A DNA stretch of 59,519 nt from Gloeocapsopsis crepidinum LEGE 06123 (GCF_015207655.1 NZ_JADEWN010000031.1:1-59519); one strand, 5' to 3'; shown: positions 47,604 to 57,100, counted from the first letter of the stretch. Made by a program: numbers and translations. The notes: generated by a model not told the origin, from the letters alone.

Positions 47604-48191
47604 GGTGAAGGCTCAAACAACAAATAAATGTAAAATTACCAGAATAAAAATATCTCTATATACAGTTTAATTCTATTTGCGTTCTAGGTTTTGTCGTAGC
47701 TTAAATAATAACGTTGTCAACTTACCTAAGTGAATAGCAGTTATAGAGATATTCAATACTTCCTGACGTTGTTGGTAGTAATAATTACGATCGCAATTTA
47801 TTTTATTTTTATCGTAATCAGAGAAGCTATCAGTGTCATATATCTACTGGGTTATTTTACTTAGGAAAATTAACTAAAAAACTGAGTATCTGACGCTATC
47901 GAGCCATGCACAAGTTGTAAAAAGAGCTATTTGTCTTCAATACAGTAAAGTTATTTAAGCTAGTGACCTGCGATATATCTCAAGATAGCCAATGGACTAT
48001 TAACGTTAGATTTATAATCTAGAAATAAAGCTGATTTAATACAGCCTTCGAGTGCGCCAATTTTCCAAATCAGTAGAGTAACTGATCCAACTACGAAAAG
48101 ACAATCGCGCCCATCGTAGCAATAGTTACAAAACCATAACTCTGGCTTTGGTACTTTTGGAGTCACACGAACGCAAAGGAAACTTGCCACA
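47604..48191. other. Intergenic region upstream of the response regulator
   Basis: About 590 bases, AT-rich on the left. A 76-codon minus-strand frame at 47960-48190 is open but its GTG start would almost coincide with the response-regulator start and it resembles nothing I know. Otherwise I see only short direct and inverted A/T-rich strings. The promoters of the divergent DUF6761 gene and the response regulator should lie here. Confidence 0.5.
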
Positions 48192-48974
48192 GTGGGTTCG
48201 GTTTGTATTGAAATTGTTGAGGGAAATCCGCATTTGCGATCGCTACTTAGTTGGCACTTGCAACAAGTAGGCTATCGAGTACACCAAGCCGCGAGTCTTT
48301 ATCAAGCACAAGAAGTATTCCTGGTGCGCCAACCAACACTTGTGATTCTTGATGCAGAACTTAAAGATAGTGAAAGTATGGAATTTTGCCGCTGGTTGCA
48401 ACGACAGCAACAGCCCTTAATTTTAATGCTATCGACTCGCAACTCAGAAGCAGATGTTGTTGCCGGATTAAAAGCAGGGGCAGATGATTATCTTGCCAAA
48501 CCTTTCGGGATGCAGGAATTCTTAGCACGAGTAGAAGCCTTAATTCGTCGCAAGCGTACTCCAGTAGCACCAGCATACTTAGACTACGGAGCGCTACAAA
48601 TTGATCTAGTACAAAGACGTGTCTGCTTTCACGGAGAATTTATCGATTTAACTCCTCAAGAATTCAGTTTACTGTATGTCTTAGCACAAGCTGGAGGAAT
48701 TCCCTTAAGTCGCTTAGAACTACTACGTCGTGCTTGGCCTGAAGCTATCGATAATCCTCGTACGATTGATACGCATGTCCTGTCCTTGCGCAAGAAAGTT
48801 GAGCGCGATCCGCGACAACCAAATTTGATTCAAACTGTGCGGAATGTAGGCTATCGCTTCAATATGGAATTACTGGATAATAACATTAGTCAAGCACCTG
48901 AGGTTGTACATCGCAGACAAATCGCTACAGAACATGTGAATCCTCAACCTTCAGCCCTTAGTAGACAGTTTTAG
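48192..48974 (+). CDS. OmpR-family response regulator, NblR-like, atypical acidic pocket
   Basis: A 260-residue regulator: receiver domain (about 5-118), winged-helix DNA-binding domain (about 127-225) and a short tail. The phospho-acceptor Asp54 (VILDAEL), Ser81 and Lys103 (LAKPFG) are present, but the acidic pair is EG (Glu10-Gly11) instead of two acids. Cyanobacterial NblR, a regulator of phycobilisome breakdown and stress survival, is known for an atypical pocket and phosphorylation-independent activity. The sequence from WHLQQ to NVGYRFNMEL resembles that group. It starts at GTG 48192; no histidine kinase gene is nearby. Confidence 0.85.
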   Translation: MGSVCIEIVEGNPHLRSLLSWHLQQVGYRVHQAASLYQAQEVFLVRQPTLVILDAELKDSESMEFCRWLQRQQQPLILMLSTRNSEADVVAGLKAGADDYLAKPFGMQEFLARVEALIRRKRTPVAPAYLDYGALQIDLVQRRVCFHGEFIDLTPQEFSLLYVLAQAGGIPLSRLELLRRAWPEAIDNPRTIDTHVLSLRKKVERDPRQPNLIQTVRNVGYRFNMELLDNNISQAPEVVHRRQIATEHVNPQPSALSRQF

Positions 48975-49144
48975 AGTGAGAATCGCTAGTGGTTAGTAAA
49001 TAGTTTTAAATTTTGAGTTTTGAATTAAATTTGCTTAAACTCAACACTCCCTGTCTCCCCCAGCTCAAGAACAGCTCTTCGTTATATGTAGCAATCTTAA
49101 AGTAAAACGATATAATTCGTGCTGTTGTCATTTAAAGAGTATTC

Positions 49145-50242
49145 GTGGATCAGCAAAATATTGGCGTAGCGGTTGTTGGAACTGGTTTTGGTCAAAAAGT
49201 CCATATTCCTGGGTTTCAAGCACATCATCGTACGCAAGTGGTTGCTATTTACCACAGAGATCGCGACAAAGCTACAGCGATCGCACAATCTCATAACATT
49301 CCCTATGCTTGTCAATCAATTACAGAAGTTGTTTCACTACCAGAAGTACAAGCTGTCAGCATCGCAACCCCACCATTTTTGCATTACGAAATGGCAAAAT
49401 CCGTTCTACAAGCTGGAAAACATCTATTACTCGAAAAACCAACAACGCTTGCGGTTACACAAGCACAGGAGTTGCACCAACTCGCGCAAGCTAACCGCGC
49501 TGTGAGTGCACTTGATTTTGAATTTCGGTTTGTTCCTGCGTGGCAACGTTTTGCCGAACTACTCAGCGAAGGATATGTTGGCAATAAACGTTTAGTAAAG
49601 ATTGATTGGCTTGTTTCTAGCCGTGCAGATGCCTCGCGACCTTGGAATTGGTACTCTCAAAAAGAGAAAGGCGGCGGTGCTTTGGGTGCTTTGGCTTCCC
49701 ATACTTTTGATTATGTCAGTTGGCTATTTGGTTCTGTACAAAGGCTATTTGCCCATTTAAATACAGCAATTTCCCTGCGTCCAGATCATACTGGGGAGAT
49801 GAAGCCTGTTGATGCAGATGATACTTGTCTACTGATATTAGAGTTAGCAGATGGTACTCCCTGCAATGTTTGTATTAGTGCAAGTACGTTTCAAGGACGG
49901 GGGCACTGGATTGAGGTTTACGGCGATCGCGGTACTTTAGTTTTAGGAAGCGACAATCAAAAAGATTACGTACATGGTTTTCGTCTTTGGGCTGCACCTG
50001 TGGGTGAATCTCTCACCGAAATAGAAATTCCTCAACGTTTAGACTTTCCTCGAACTTATCCTGATGGTCGCATTGCGCCGTTTATTCGAGTCGTGGATCG
50101 TTGGGTACAAGGAATTGACGTGGGTGAGTCTTTGACACCATCTTTGAAAGAAGGTGTGTACTCACAGTTACTGATGGATCTCAGTCATATTTCCCACAAT
50201 AGTAGTAGTTGGGTAGATGTTCCTGATTTTACAAATACGTAG
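49145..50242 (+). CDS. Gfo/Idh/MocA family oxidoreductase
   Basis: A 365-residue NAD(P)-dependent sugar or inositol dehydrogenase-like protein. The N-terminal Rossmann motif is VVGTGFGQKVHIPGF (about 9-23), the family EKP motif appears as LLLEKPTTL (about 97-105), and the second domain carries GGGALGALASHTFDYVSWLFG with the conserved His. It starts at GTG 49145. The substrate cannot be read from the sequence. It stands alone between a repeat-containing gap and the DNA methyltransferase. Confidence 0.9.
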   Translation: MDQQNIGVAVVGTGFGQKVHIPGFQAHHRTQVVAIYHRDRDKATAIAQSHNIPYACQSITEVVSLPEVQAVSIATPPFLHYEMAKSVLQAGKHLLLEKPTTLAVTQAQELHQLAQANRAVSALDFEFRFVPAWQRFAELLSEGYVGNKRLVKIDWLVSSRADASRPWNWYSQKEKGGGALGALASHTFDYVSWLFGSVQRLFAHLNTAISLRPDHTGEMKPVDADDTCLLILELADGTPCNVCISASTFQGRGHWIEVYGDRGTLVLGSDNQKDYVHGFRLWAAPVGESLTEIEIPQRLDFPRTYPDGRIAPFIRVVDRWVQGIDVGESLTPSLKEGVYSQLLMDLSHISHNSSSWVDVPDFTNT

Positions 50243-50295
50243 CTTTAACAGAGCGATCGCGCAGCGTAACAGTACAAGTAAACAAGCCTAACCTA

Positions 50296-51306
50296 ATGAT
50301 GGTTCTCCCAGCTCCTTTATACACCACAAGCTATGGCGCAGCGTATGTTGGTGATTCACTCGTACTGCTAGATCAGATTGAAACTGATTCTATTGATTTA
50401 GTATTGACTTCACCACCTTTTGCCCTACAACGTCAAAAAACTTACGGTAATGTTGAACAAGCAGATTATGTAGAGTGGCTATTTGCTTTCTGCAAGAAGA
50501 TTTATCGAGTTCTTTCGCCAACTGGTAGCTTTGTACTTGATTTGGGGGGAGCATATCAAAGTAAACGCCCAGTGCGATCGCTTTACAATTACCAGATTCT
50601 CCTTAAACTTTGTGACGAATTAGACTTTAGACTTGCACAAGAATTCTTTTGGTTTAATCCTGCAAAACTTCCTTCACCAATTGAGTGGGTAAACAAGCGC
50701 AAAATCCGCGCTAAGGATGCTGTAAACACAGTTTGGTGGTTGTCGAAAATTGATAACCCTAAAGCTAATGTGAGTAATGTTTTAGTTCCTTACTCGGAGC
50801 GAATGAAGAAGCTACATACAAATCCTCAAAAGTACTATAAACCGCAAGAAAGACCTTCTGGACATAATATTAGTAAAAGTTTTGCTACAGATAATGGTGG
50901 TGCTATTCCTTCAAACTTACTAGAAATTCCCAATACCGAAAGTAATTCTCAGTATATTCAATTATGTAAATCTATTTCTATCTCTCCACATCCAGCAAGG
51001 TTTCCTCAAAAGCTACCAATGTTTTTTATTAATTTTTTGACTGAACCAGGAGATACAGTCTTAGATATATTTGCTGGTTCAAACACTACAGGATTTGTAG
51101 CTGAAGAATTAGAAAGAAAATGGATAGCTTTTGAAGAGAAATTACCGTATTTAGCCGCTTCAGCTTTTCGCTTTTTAGGCAAAAACCAAAATCAAGAAAT
51201 TCTTAATCTATACAACAAACTTCTTTGTCAGCAAGAGTCGATCTCTATAACTAATTCACAGCATTTTGTTATTGATCGGCAGGTAAGATACCTACCTCAA
51301 ATTTAA
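50296..51306 (+). CDS. DNA methyltransferase, N4-cytosine type (beta class)
   Basis: A 336-residue amino-methyltransferase. Catalytic motif IV is TSPPF (about 38-42), the form favoured by N4-cytosine enzymes such as M.PvuII, and the SAM-binding motif I, DIFAGSNTTG (about 256-265), comes last, so the order is that of the beta class. No restriction endonuclease gene is adjacent, so it appears solitary and may have a regulatory or genome-maintenance role, as known for Synechocystis enzymes. The target sequence is unknown. Two decayed insertion sequences follow immediately. Confidence 0.88.
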   Translation: MMVLPAPLYTTSYGAAYVGDSLVLLDQIETDSIDLVLTSPPFALQRQKTYGNVEQADYVEWLFAFCKKIYRVLSPTGSFVLDLGGAYQSKRPVRSLYNYQILLKLCDELDFRLAQEFFWFNPAKLPSPIEWVNKRKIRAKDAVNTVWWLSKIDNPKANVSNVLVPYSERMKKLHTNPQKYYKPQERPSGHNISKSFATDNGGAIPSNLLEIPNTESNSQYIQLCKSISISPHPARFPQKLPMFFINFLTEPGDTVLDIFAGSNTTGFVAEELERKWIAFEEKLPYLAASAFRFLGKNQNQEILNLYNKLLCQQESISITNSQHFVIDRQVRYLPQI

Positions 51307-52125
51307 TACCCCTCTGTCGTCACTTTCCGAAATCAACAAGTACTAGATAAACCCTTTCATCCAGAAGAATAAAAGAATTTGAATTGATTCATTGCACTAA
51401 TTAGGTGATTAAATCCAAGCCATAAATTAGAATTGGGAAACATATCTACCCCAGGATAAATCAACCAAAATAGTAAGAATGGTTGAACAATTAATCGAAA
51501 ACTATTTAGCACATTCTTCCATCTGCTTTCATGATTCCATTGTTGATGATTAGAAAAATCTTCCCAATAACTTTTTTGTACCTCAGTTTCAATTTGCTCG
51601 GATTCATCTAAAGCTAAAAAAGCTGGAGAATTTAAACTAATCATTGTATAAACACAAAAAATAATCTCCCACCACTTCTCAATCTGCTCGAAATTAGTAA
51701 AACGATAATCTGTCCAGCCCAATTCCTGTTTACACTGCCGGAAACCATATTCTACCCTTGTTTTTAATCCAGATAAGTCACCTAAAATTTTCTTCAAATC
51801 CCCTTGAAGATTCGTCAGAATGAATGAGTAATGATTGTGCAGTTTTTATACTTACAAATGCGCGCTATTTCTGGTAATGATTTTCTTTTGATTGGGGAAA
51901 TTATTCCCAAATGTAAATACTTGAAGCACTCATAATTTCTGACCTCTTTAAATCAGTCTTTATACTCGGCACAATATTCATCTATGATGGCAACTGTGGG
52001 ATGGGCATAAGAAAGCCAAATGCTTTAGAATTTGTAACTCTACATCCATTGACCTGTCTACTTTATAGATATTTATCTTTCAATTCCTTTATTGATTGTT
52101 TTCGGAAAGTGATAGAAGAGGGATA
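51307..52125 (-). mobile_element. Decayed insertion sequence with ~26-bp inverted ends
   Basis: The ends TACCCCTCTGTCGTCACTTT... (from 51307) and the reverse complement of 52099-52125 match at about 21 of the first 26 positions, sharing the inner block TCACTTTCCGAAA. ATA borders both CCCCTCT on the left and GAGGG on the right, possibly a target duplication. The element begins directly at the methyltransferase stop. It contains only a deleted transposase gene, so it cannot move by itself. IS4/IS701-like, uncertain. Confidence 0.75.
51357..52049 (-). pseudogene. Transposase remnant (IS4/IS701-like)
   Basis: The N-terminal piece starts near ATG 52049, changes frame, and reads PTVAIIDEYCAEYKD with stops at former coding positions, then FKEVRNYECFKYLHLGI and further stops. 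The C-terminal 146 codons (51357-51797) are open: TRVEYGFRQCKQELGWTDYRFTNFEQIEKWWEIIF. The middle, including most of the catalytic DDE region, has been deleted; a normal protein would exceed 400 residues. Inactive. Confidence 0.8.
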
Positions 52126-52259
52126 CTAATATCAAATCCGGTTGATTAGTGATAACAAAAATGGTCAGTAAAGGTGAAGGGTGACTAGTAACTAGTCAAT
52201 AGTAACAGCGTAACGATACTGATATTCTGGTTATTTAACCGGAGATGATAAATACATAG

Positions 52260-53309
52260 GCAAAATTAATTACACAGGATAAAATTAGAGTTGGCGAGAG
52301 ACAAGTGAAAGCTAATGCGGCGATTGGGAGAGAAGCTGAGTTCAGAAACAGAAAAAATGCTCAGGAGAATTCAAAAAGAAAGTAAGCATCATCAAGTCAG
52401 GCAAAGAGCGCATTGTATTTTGTTAATTCATGAAGGATTTACGATTGAACAACTAGTAAAAATTTTTCAAGTCAGTCGAAAAACCATCTATAACTGGATA
52501 ACTGCGTGGTTAAACAATAAATGATTAGGACTATATAATCAACCAGGACGTGGCAGAAAACAGACTTTTACTCTCAACCAAAAAGAACAAATTAAATACT
52601 GGGCAAAACAAACACCAAAAAACCTCAAGCAGGTGTGGACACAGATTAAAAAAAACGGGGAATTACAGTAAGTATTGACACTATTAAACGAGTTTTAAAA
52701 GCTGTGATGATGAGTTGGAGACGACTAAAAAAGAGGGTACTGTGGAGAAACAGACCCGATTGAATATGCACAAAAGTAGCAGCTAGAAGAATTAAGAAAG
52801 TTACATAGTCTGGGTGAGATTGATTTAAGGTACTTAGATGAGACAGGTTTTTGCTTAATGTCTTATGTTCCTTATGCATGGCAAGAAAAAGGAAAAACAA
52901 TTGAATTAAGAAGCTGTCAAAGCCAGCGGTTAAATGTTTTAGGATTACTCAATCAAGAGCGCGAGTTAGAAGCTTACATACTTGAAGGTAAAATCACAAG
53001 TGATGTAGTAATTTGTTGCCTTGATAAGTTTTGCCAAACCATCCAGAAGAAAACAGTAGTAGTTATGAATAAAGCTTCATTTCATTGCAGCCAGAAGATT
53101 AAAGCAAAAATCGACGAGTGGCGAGATCATCACTTAGAAATTTTCTGGCTACCTGCATATTCTCCACAACTGAATCTTATTGAAATCCTCTGGTGCTTTA
53201 TGAAATATGACTGGATAGAAATTAATGTCTATGAGAGTTGGGTAAGTTTAGTAAATTATGTTGAAAAAGTGCTGCGAGAATTTGGCAAAGGCTATGTAAT
53301 TAATTTTGC
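52260..53309 (+). mobile_element. IS630-family insertion sequence, decayed, with inverted ends
   Basis: GCAAAATTAATTACACAG (52260-52277) and the reverse complement of 53292-53309 (GCAAAATTAATTACATAG) match at 17 of 18 positions. The distance of 1.05 kb fits IS630 elements. The right inverted repeat overlaps the last codons of the transposase. The element lies 134 bases from the previous remnant, between the methyltransferase and the sigma factor. Confidence 0.8.
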
Positions 53310-53313
53310 TTGA
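52315..53313 (+). pseudogene. IS630-family transposase, broken
   Basis: The first 69 codons encode the helix-turn-helix (FTIEQLVKIFQVSRKTIYNW), then TGA at 52522-52524. The frame continues LGLYNQPGRGRKQTF and TPKNLKQVWTQIKKN, then shifts near 52655-52670. The C-terminal half is open from about 52825: YLDETGF with the first catalytic Asp, LPAYSPQLNLIEILW with the Glu, but the second Asp is replaced by Asn in VVVMNKASFHCS (family form VVMDNASFH). At least one stop, one frameshift and one catalytic substitution make it inactive. Confidence 0.87.
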
Positions 53314-53340
53314 ATACTTATAAGCTCTTTTCTGAAACCA

Positions 53341-53370
53341 TTAAAAAGCCTCCTAAGAGTAGGAGGCTTA
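53341..53370 (-). terminator. Intrinsic terminator of the sigma-factor gene
   Basis: AAGCCTCCTA (53346-53355) and TAGGAGGCTT (53360-53369) form a perfect 10-base stem with an AGAG loop. On the minus strand the stem ends in a T-run. It lies about 50 bases after the sigma-factor stop, so it ends that transcript. It could also stop read-through from the IS630 side. Confidence 0.8.
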
Positions 53371-53421
53371 AAGGCTGCCAATATTAAGATGGTCGTATGA
53401 CAACTTAGGGACAGTAGGAAC

Positions 53422-54408
53422 TTAGCTTGCAATGTACTCTTGTACATTTGCTCTCCGGCGACGCAGGTGTGCTAAAGCTTGATGCTCTAGTTGTCTTACT
53501 CGTTCGCGGCTAAGGTTGAGACGTTCGCCTACTTTTGCAAGAGAAAGTTCGTTACCATCTTGTAATCCAAATCGCAGGTTCAAGACTTCTCGCTGTTGTG
53601 GGGTCAGTTCCGCCATCAAATGATCTAAATCTTGGCGTAGCGACTCTTGAGTCATGTAATGCTCTGGAGATGGTCCTTCATCTTCTAGCAAGTCTTGTAA
53701 CTCTGTGTCTTGGTTATCGCCAACACGAACATCTAGAGAAACTGGCTGACGGGCAAGATTTAAGTACTCGCGAATTTGGCTTGGTTCAAGTTCTAACTCC
53801 GTTGCAATTTCTGCTGGGGTAGGACTGCGACCTAAACGCTGTGCCAATTCTCGTTGGACTTTCTTAATCTTATTCAATTTTTCTGTGATGTGGATAGGTA
53901 GACGAATTGTGCGGGCTTGTTGAGCGATCGCACGAGTAATTGCCTGGCGAATCCACCAATATGCGTAGGTAGAAAACTTATAACCGCGTGTAGGGTCGAA
54001 CTTTTCAACACCACGCTCAAGTCCCATTGTTCCTTCCTGAATCAAGTCCAGGAATTCCATGTTACGCTTTTGATACTTTTTGGCGATCGCAACTACTAAG
54101 CGCAAGTTCGCCTCGATCATCTTCTGCTTGGCTCGTTGTCCCCGCCGCACAACGTCGTGTATATCAGCTTCAGACATGTTCACATGTGAAGCCCACTCTT
54201 GTGCTGTTGGTTCGCGGTGCAATTTTTTTGCTAAAGCTTCTTTGGCATCTAGCACAGACATCATTTGCTGCACCTGTTTGCCGTAGATAATTTCTTGCTC
54301 ACGAGTTAGTAGTGGTACACGACCGATCTCGCGCAAATAAGTGCGCACCATATCAGCCGTGAATCGGGTGTTGGTGTTTTCTTCGGTTGGGGTGTTAACA
54401 GTGGGCAT
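53422..54408 (-). CDS. Group 2 RNA polymerase sigma factor (SigB-like, sigma-70 family)
   Basis: A 328-residue sigma factor without region 1.1. Region 1.2 is VRTYLREIGRVPLLTREQE, region 2 has NLRLVVAIAKKYQKRNMEFLDLIQEGTMGLERGVEKFDP and YKFSTYAYWWIRQAITRAI, region 3 has LPIHITEKLNKIKKVQREL, and region 4 ends in SLAKVGERLNLSRERVRQLEHQALAHLRR. The N-terminus MPTVNTPTEENTNTRFT and tail resemble cyanobacterial SigB, a group 2 factor used in stress and carbon/nitrogen responses; assignment among SigB-SigE is tentative. Confidence 0.92.
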   Translation of the reverse strand: MPTVNTPTEENTNTRFTADMVRTYLREIGRVPLLTREQEIIYGKQVQQMMSVLDAKEALAKKLHREPTAQEWASHVNMSEADIHDVVRRGQRAKQKMIEANLRLVVAIAKKYQKRNMEFLDLIQEGTMGLERGVEKFDPTRGYKFSTYAYWWIRQAITRAIAQQARTIRLPIHITEKLNKIKKVQRELAQRLGRSPTPAEIATELELEPSQIREYLNLARQPVSLDVRVGDNQDTELQDLLEDEGPSPEHYMTQESLRQDLDHLMAELTPQQREVLNLRFGLQDGNELSLAKVGERLNLSRERVRQLEHQALAHLRRRRANVQEYIAS

Positions 54409-55170
54409 TGGTGCGTCGTCAACTCCGTAAACAAATCAGATACTTTTTGGCTGGGACAGAGGGGGAAAGGGATTGCAAACTTTATATCAGGAACATTAAC
54501 TAAATCTCGGTGGATAGGCATCCTACAGAAGATGTAGAGACGATAATCCCTTGGGGATATTTCCCCGCGCATTCAGGTTTATTGTTGCTGTAGAGTCACA
54601 TTCGCTTGGTCAAGCTAGAAATTTATCAATCGACTACATCCCATTAAGTTGAAGTCATAATGACTTTATTATTAATCTTATAGTAAATCTCAAGAAGAGT
54701 AAAGCCTAACAGGTATTAAAGAAAAATAAACATTGTAACTATTACTATGATGACTTAGCTAGCCCTCAAGTGAATGCTCATCAGTATCCGGATAACCGAA
54801 GTCTAGATGGGGTACATTCCACATTGAGTGTTTATATGCTGTCTTGATGTGGGGAAGTTGGGAGTTACGAGTCGTGAAATGTTGAGTTATGAGTTAAGAA
54901 AATTCAAAATAATTGCCTTTGGCACGCTTACGCGAACAAAACTCAAAACTGAGAACTCAAAGTAAGCCAGTAGCTGTAATGGTAATGACAGGATAGGAGC
55001 TAACAACTTTCTGATGACAGCTAAAAATCTTAGCGTTAACAAAAGCTTATATATTACTATACTGTTAAGATACATTAAGATTTCCGTAATTCCACGAATT
55101 AAATTTGTGGATATATATCTTTAGATAGTTGTATATATCTTGAAATAATAAACTGGTGAGATTGAGGTAG
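54409..55170. other. Intergenic region between the divergent sigma factor and GT4 genes
   Basis: About 760 bases. It must hold both promoters. It contains a GAGTTTTGAGTT-type dispersed repeat (about 54858-54965) and AT-rich sequence on both sides of it. Reading frames on either strand are short and unlike known proteins. I see no clear -35/-10 pair. Confidence 0.5.
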
Positions 55171-56358
55171 ATGAAAATTCTCGTTTTGACTTGGGAGTTT
55201 CCACCTCGAATTGTTGGGGGAATTGCCCGCCACGTAGCGGAGTTGTATCCAGAACTTGTCAAGCTTGGGCATGAAATTCATTTAATGACAGTAGAATTTG
55301 GGCAAGCACCTTTATATGAAGTTGTAGATGGAATTCATGTACACCGCTTACCAGTAGCACCAGCTAACGACTTTTTTCACTGGGTAGTGAATTTTAACGA
55401 GAGTATGGGGCATCATGGAGCGAAACTGATGCTAGAGGATGGTCCTTTTGACATCATTCATGCGCATGACTGGCTGGTAGGAGATGCCGCGATCGCCCTT
55501 AAGCATAACTTCAAAGTTCCTTTAATTGCCACAATCCATGCAACTGAACACGGTCGTCACAATGGCATTTACAACGATATTCAGCAGTATATTGACGGCA
55601 AGGAAAAGCTATTAGCATACAACGCTTGGCGAGTGATAGTGTGTACCGACTATATGCGTCGAGAAGTTGAATGGGCGCTACAAACTCCTTGGAACAAAAT
55701 TGATGTTATCTTTAACGGTATTCGTCCTGAGAAAAAGCGTCACCATGAATTTGATGCGATGAACTTGCGTCGCCAGTTTGCCGAGGATGGAGAAAGTATT
55801 GTGTACTATGTAGGTCGCATGACCTATGAAAAAGGTGTTTCAGTGTTACTCAATGCCGCTCCCAAAGTTTTGTGGGAAATGGAGGGTCGTGTTAAGTTTG
55901 TCATGGTTGGTGGTGGACATGTTGACCACTTGAAACGCCAAGCGTGGGATTTAGGCATCTGGGATAAGTGCTATTTCACAGGTTTCATGAGTGACGAACC
56001 ACTCAATAAATTTCAAACAATCGCAGATTGTGCTGTATTTCCCAGCCTCTACGAACCTTTTGGAATTGTCGCATTAGAAAGCTTTGCCGCAAGAGTTCCT
56101 GTCGTAGTCTCTGATACAGGTGGTTTACCAGAAGTTGTTCAGCACACGAAGACTGGGATTGTGACTTGGACAAACAATCCAGATTCTCTTGCTTGGGGAA
56201 TTTTGGAGATTTTAAAGAATCCTGGTTATAAACAATGGTTGATTGATAATGCTTACGAAGATTTAGAGCGACGGTTTAATTGGTATAAATTAGCACAGCA
56301 AACAGAGAATGTTTACAATCAGGTGATAGAAGAGCGATCGCAAGTTTTTTGGATGTAG
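55171..56358 (+). CDS. Glycosyltransferase family 4
   Basis: A 395-residue GT-B enzyme. The start LVLTWEFPPRIVGGIARHVAELYPELVKLGHEIH has the nucleotide-sugar GG motif similar to glycogen/starch synthase-like GT4 proteins. The acceptor half includes IIHAHDWLVGDAAIAL, and the donor half YVGRMTYEKGVSVLL and FPSLYEPFGIVALESFAARVPVVVSDTGGLPE with both conserved Glu. It is isolated from the polysaccharide block. Acceptor unknown; glucan-related or glycolipid roles are both possible. Confidence 0.92.
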   Translation: MKILVLTWEFPPRIVGGIARHVAELYPELVKLGHEIHLMTVEFGQAPLYEVVDGIHVHRLPVAPANDFFHWVVNFNESMGHHGAKLMLEDGPFDIIHAHDWLVGDAAIALKHNFKVPLIATIHATEHGRHNGIYNDIQQYIDGKEKLLAYNAWRVIVCTDYMRREVEWALQTPWNKIDVIFNGIRPEKKRHHEFDAMNLRRQFAEDGESIVYYVGRMTYEKGVSVLLNAAPKVLWEMEGRVKFVMVGGGHVDHLKRQAWDLGIWDKCYFTGFMSDEPLNKFQTIADCAVFPSLYEPFGIVALESFAARVPVVVSDTGGLPEVVQHTKTGIVTWTNNPDSLAWGILEILKNPGYKQWLIDNAYEDLERRFNWYKLAQQTENVYNQVIEERSQVFWM

Positions 56359-56482
56359 ATTTCCTGCGACTGAAGTCTGGGCTACTCAAACAAGGTTTAC
56401 CTGCGCACACTATAGCGATCCGAGTATTAACAAATCCGCCTCCGTGGATAAGGTTTATTAAGCTACGAATTTATTCGCCAAG

Positions 56483-56953
56483 CTAGCAGCAATTTTCTGC
56501 AGTATACACTGAACGAATTTGCTGGCGTATACTCATGAGAATTTTTCCTAGATGGTTTTGACCTGTTTTGTTTACACCACAACCCCAGTAATAATCAGTA
56601 GGTGAGTTTTCGACAAGGATCGTATCTCCAGTAGAAAGTAAAATCGCTTGAATATCTTTGTGTGTTAGAAATTTTTGCAAGACAGCTTCTCGCATCACAG
56701 GGATTTTGACTTGCTCCCAATCGGGACGTACTTGGCGCGTGCAATCACGTCCTAAAGCGGCTGCTTCTTCTGGAGTTTTTACTGCATAAATCACAGGAAT
56801 GATTGTTGTAGCTTCTGCTGTCCCAACAAACTTTTGTGCTTGATAATAGTGCTCTACAGTTTGCCAATGTTTATCCTGTAAGAAAACTCCGTGAGGTGAA
56901 AAATTAGAAAAACAGCCATAAGGCTCATTCACCTTGTAAAAGTAAATAGTCAT
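56483..56953 (-). CDS. NADAR family protein
   Basis: A 156-residue NADAR (YbiA/DUF1768) domain. Core motifs are EPYGCFSNFSPHGVFLQDKHWQTVEHYYQAQKF near the start, the ALGRD segment, and WGCGVNKTGQNHLGKILM at the end. Family members act as N-glycosidases on early riboflavin intermediates, and some remove ADP-ribose from DNA bases next to DarT toxins. No toxin gene is adjacent here, so a metabolic housekeeping role is more likely. Confidence 0.92.
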   Translation of the reverse strand: MTIYFYKVNEPYGCFSNFSPHGVFLQDKHWQTVEHYYQAQKFVGTAEATTIIPVIYAVKTPEEAAALGRDCTRQVRPDWEQVKIPVMREAVLQKFLTHKDIQAILLSTGDTILVENSPTDYYWGCGVNKTGQNHLGKILMSIRQQIRSVYTAENCC

Positions 56954-57100
56954 CTTTCACACATCTTGTACATGCCCATTATCATGCCTATAGATAGAGC
57001 AAGCACCAAATTTTATTTTTTAAATTAAGTAGCAGCAAGTACTACCAGTTAGTCACTGTTCCTTTTTAGAACGGCATTGTTAGGTAATTGAGGTGTTCAG

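Noticed and set aside
47960-48190. 76-codon minus-strand frame with a GTG start next to the response regulator
   Set aside because: Its start would almost abut the divergent regulator start, there is no clear ribosome site, and the product resembles no family I know.
50296-51306. Complete restriction-modification system
   Set aside because: No endonuclease-like gene adjoins the methyltransferase; downstream DNA is insertion-sequence remnant.
54306-54572. 88-codon minus-strand frame overlapping the sigma-factor start
   Set aside because: It overlaps the real sigma-factor gene in another frame, and its composition is not protein-like.
56483-56953. NADAR gene as part of a DarT-type toxin-antitoxin pair
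   Set aside because: No DarT-like gene lies on either side; neighbours are a glycosyltransferase and a DUF2243 protein.
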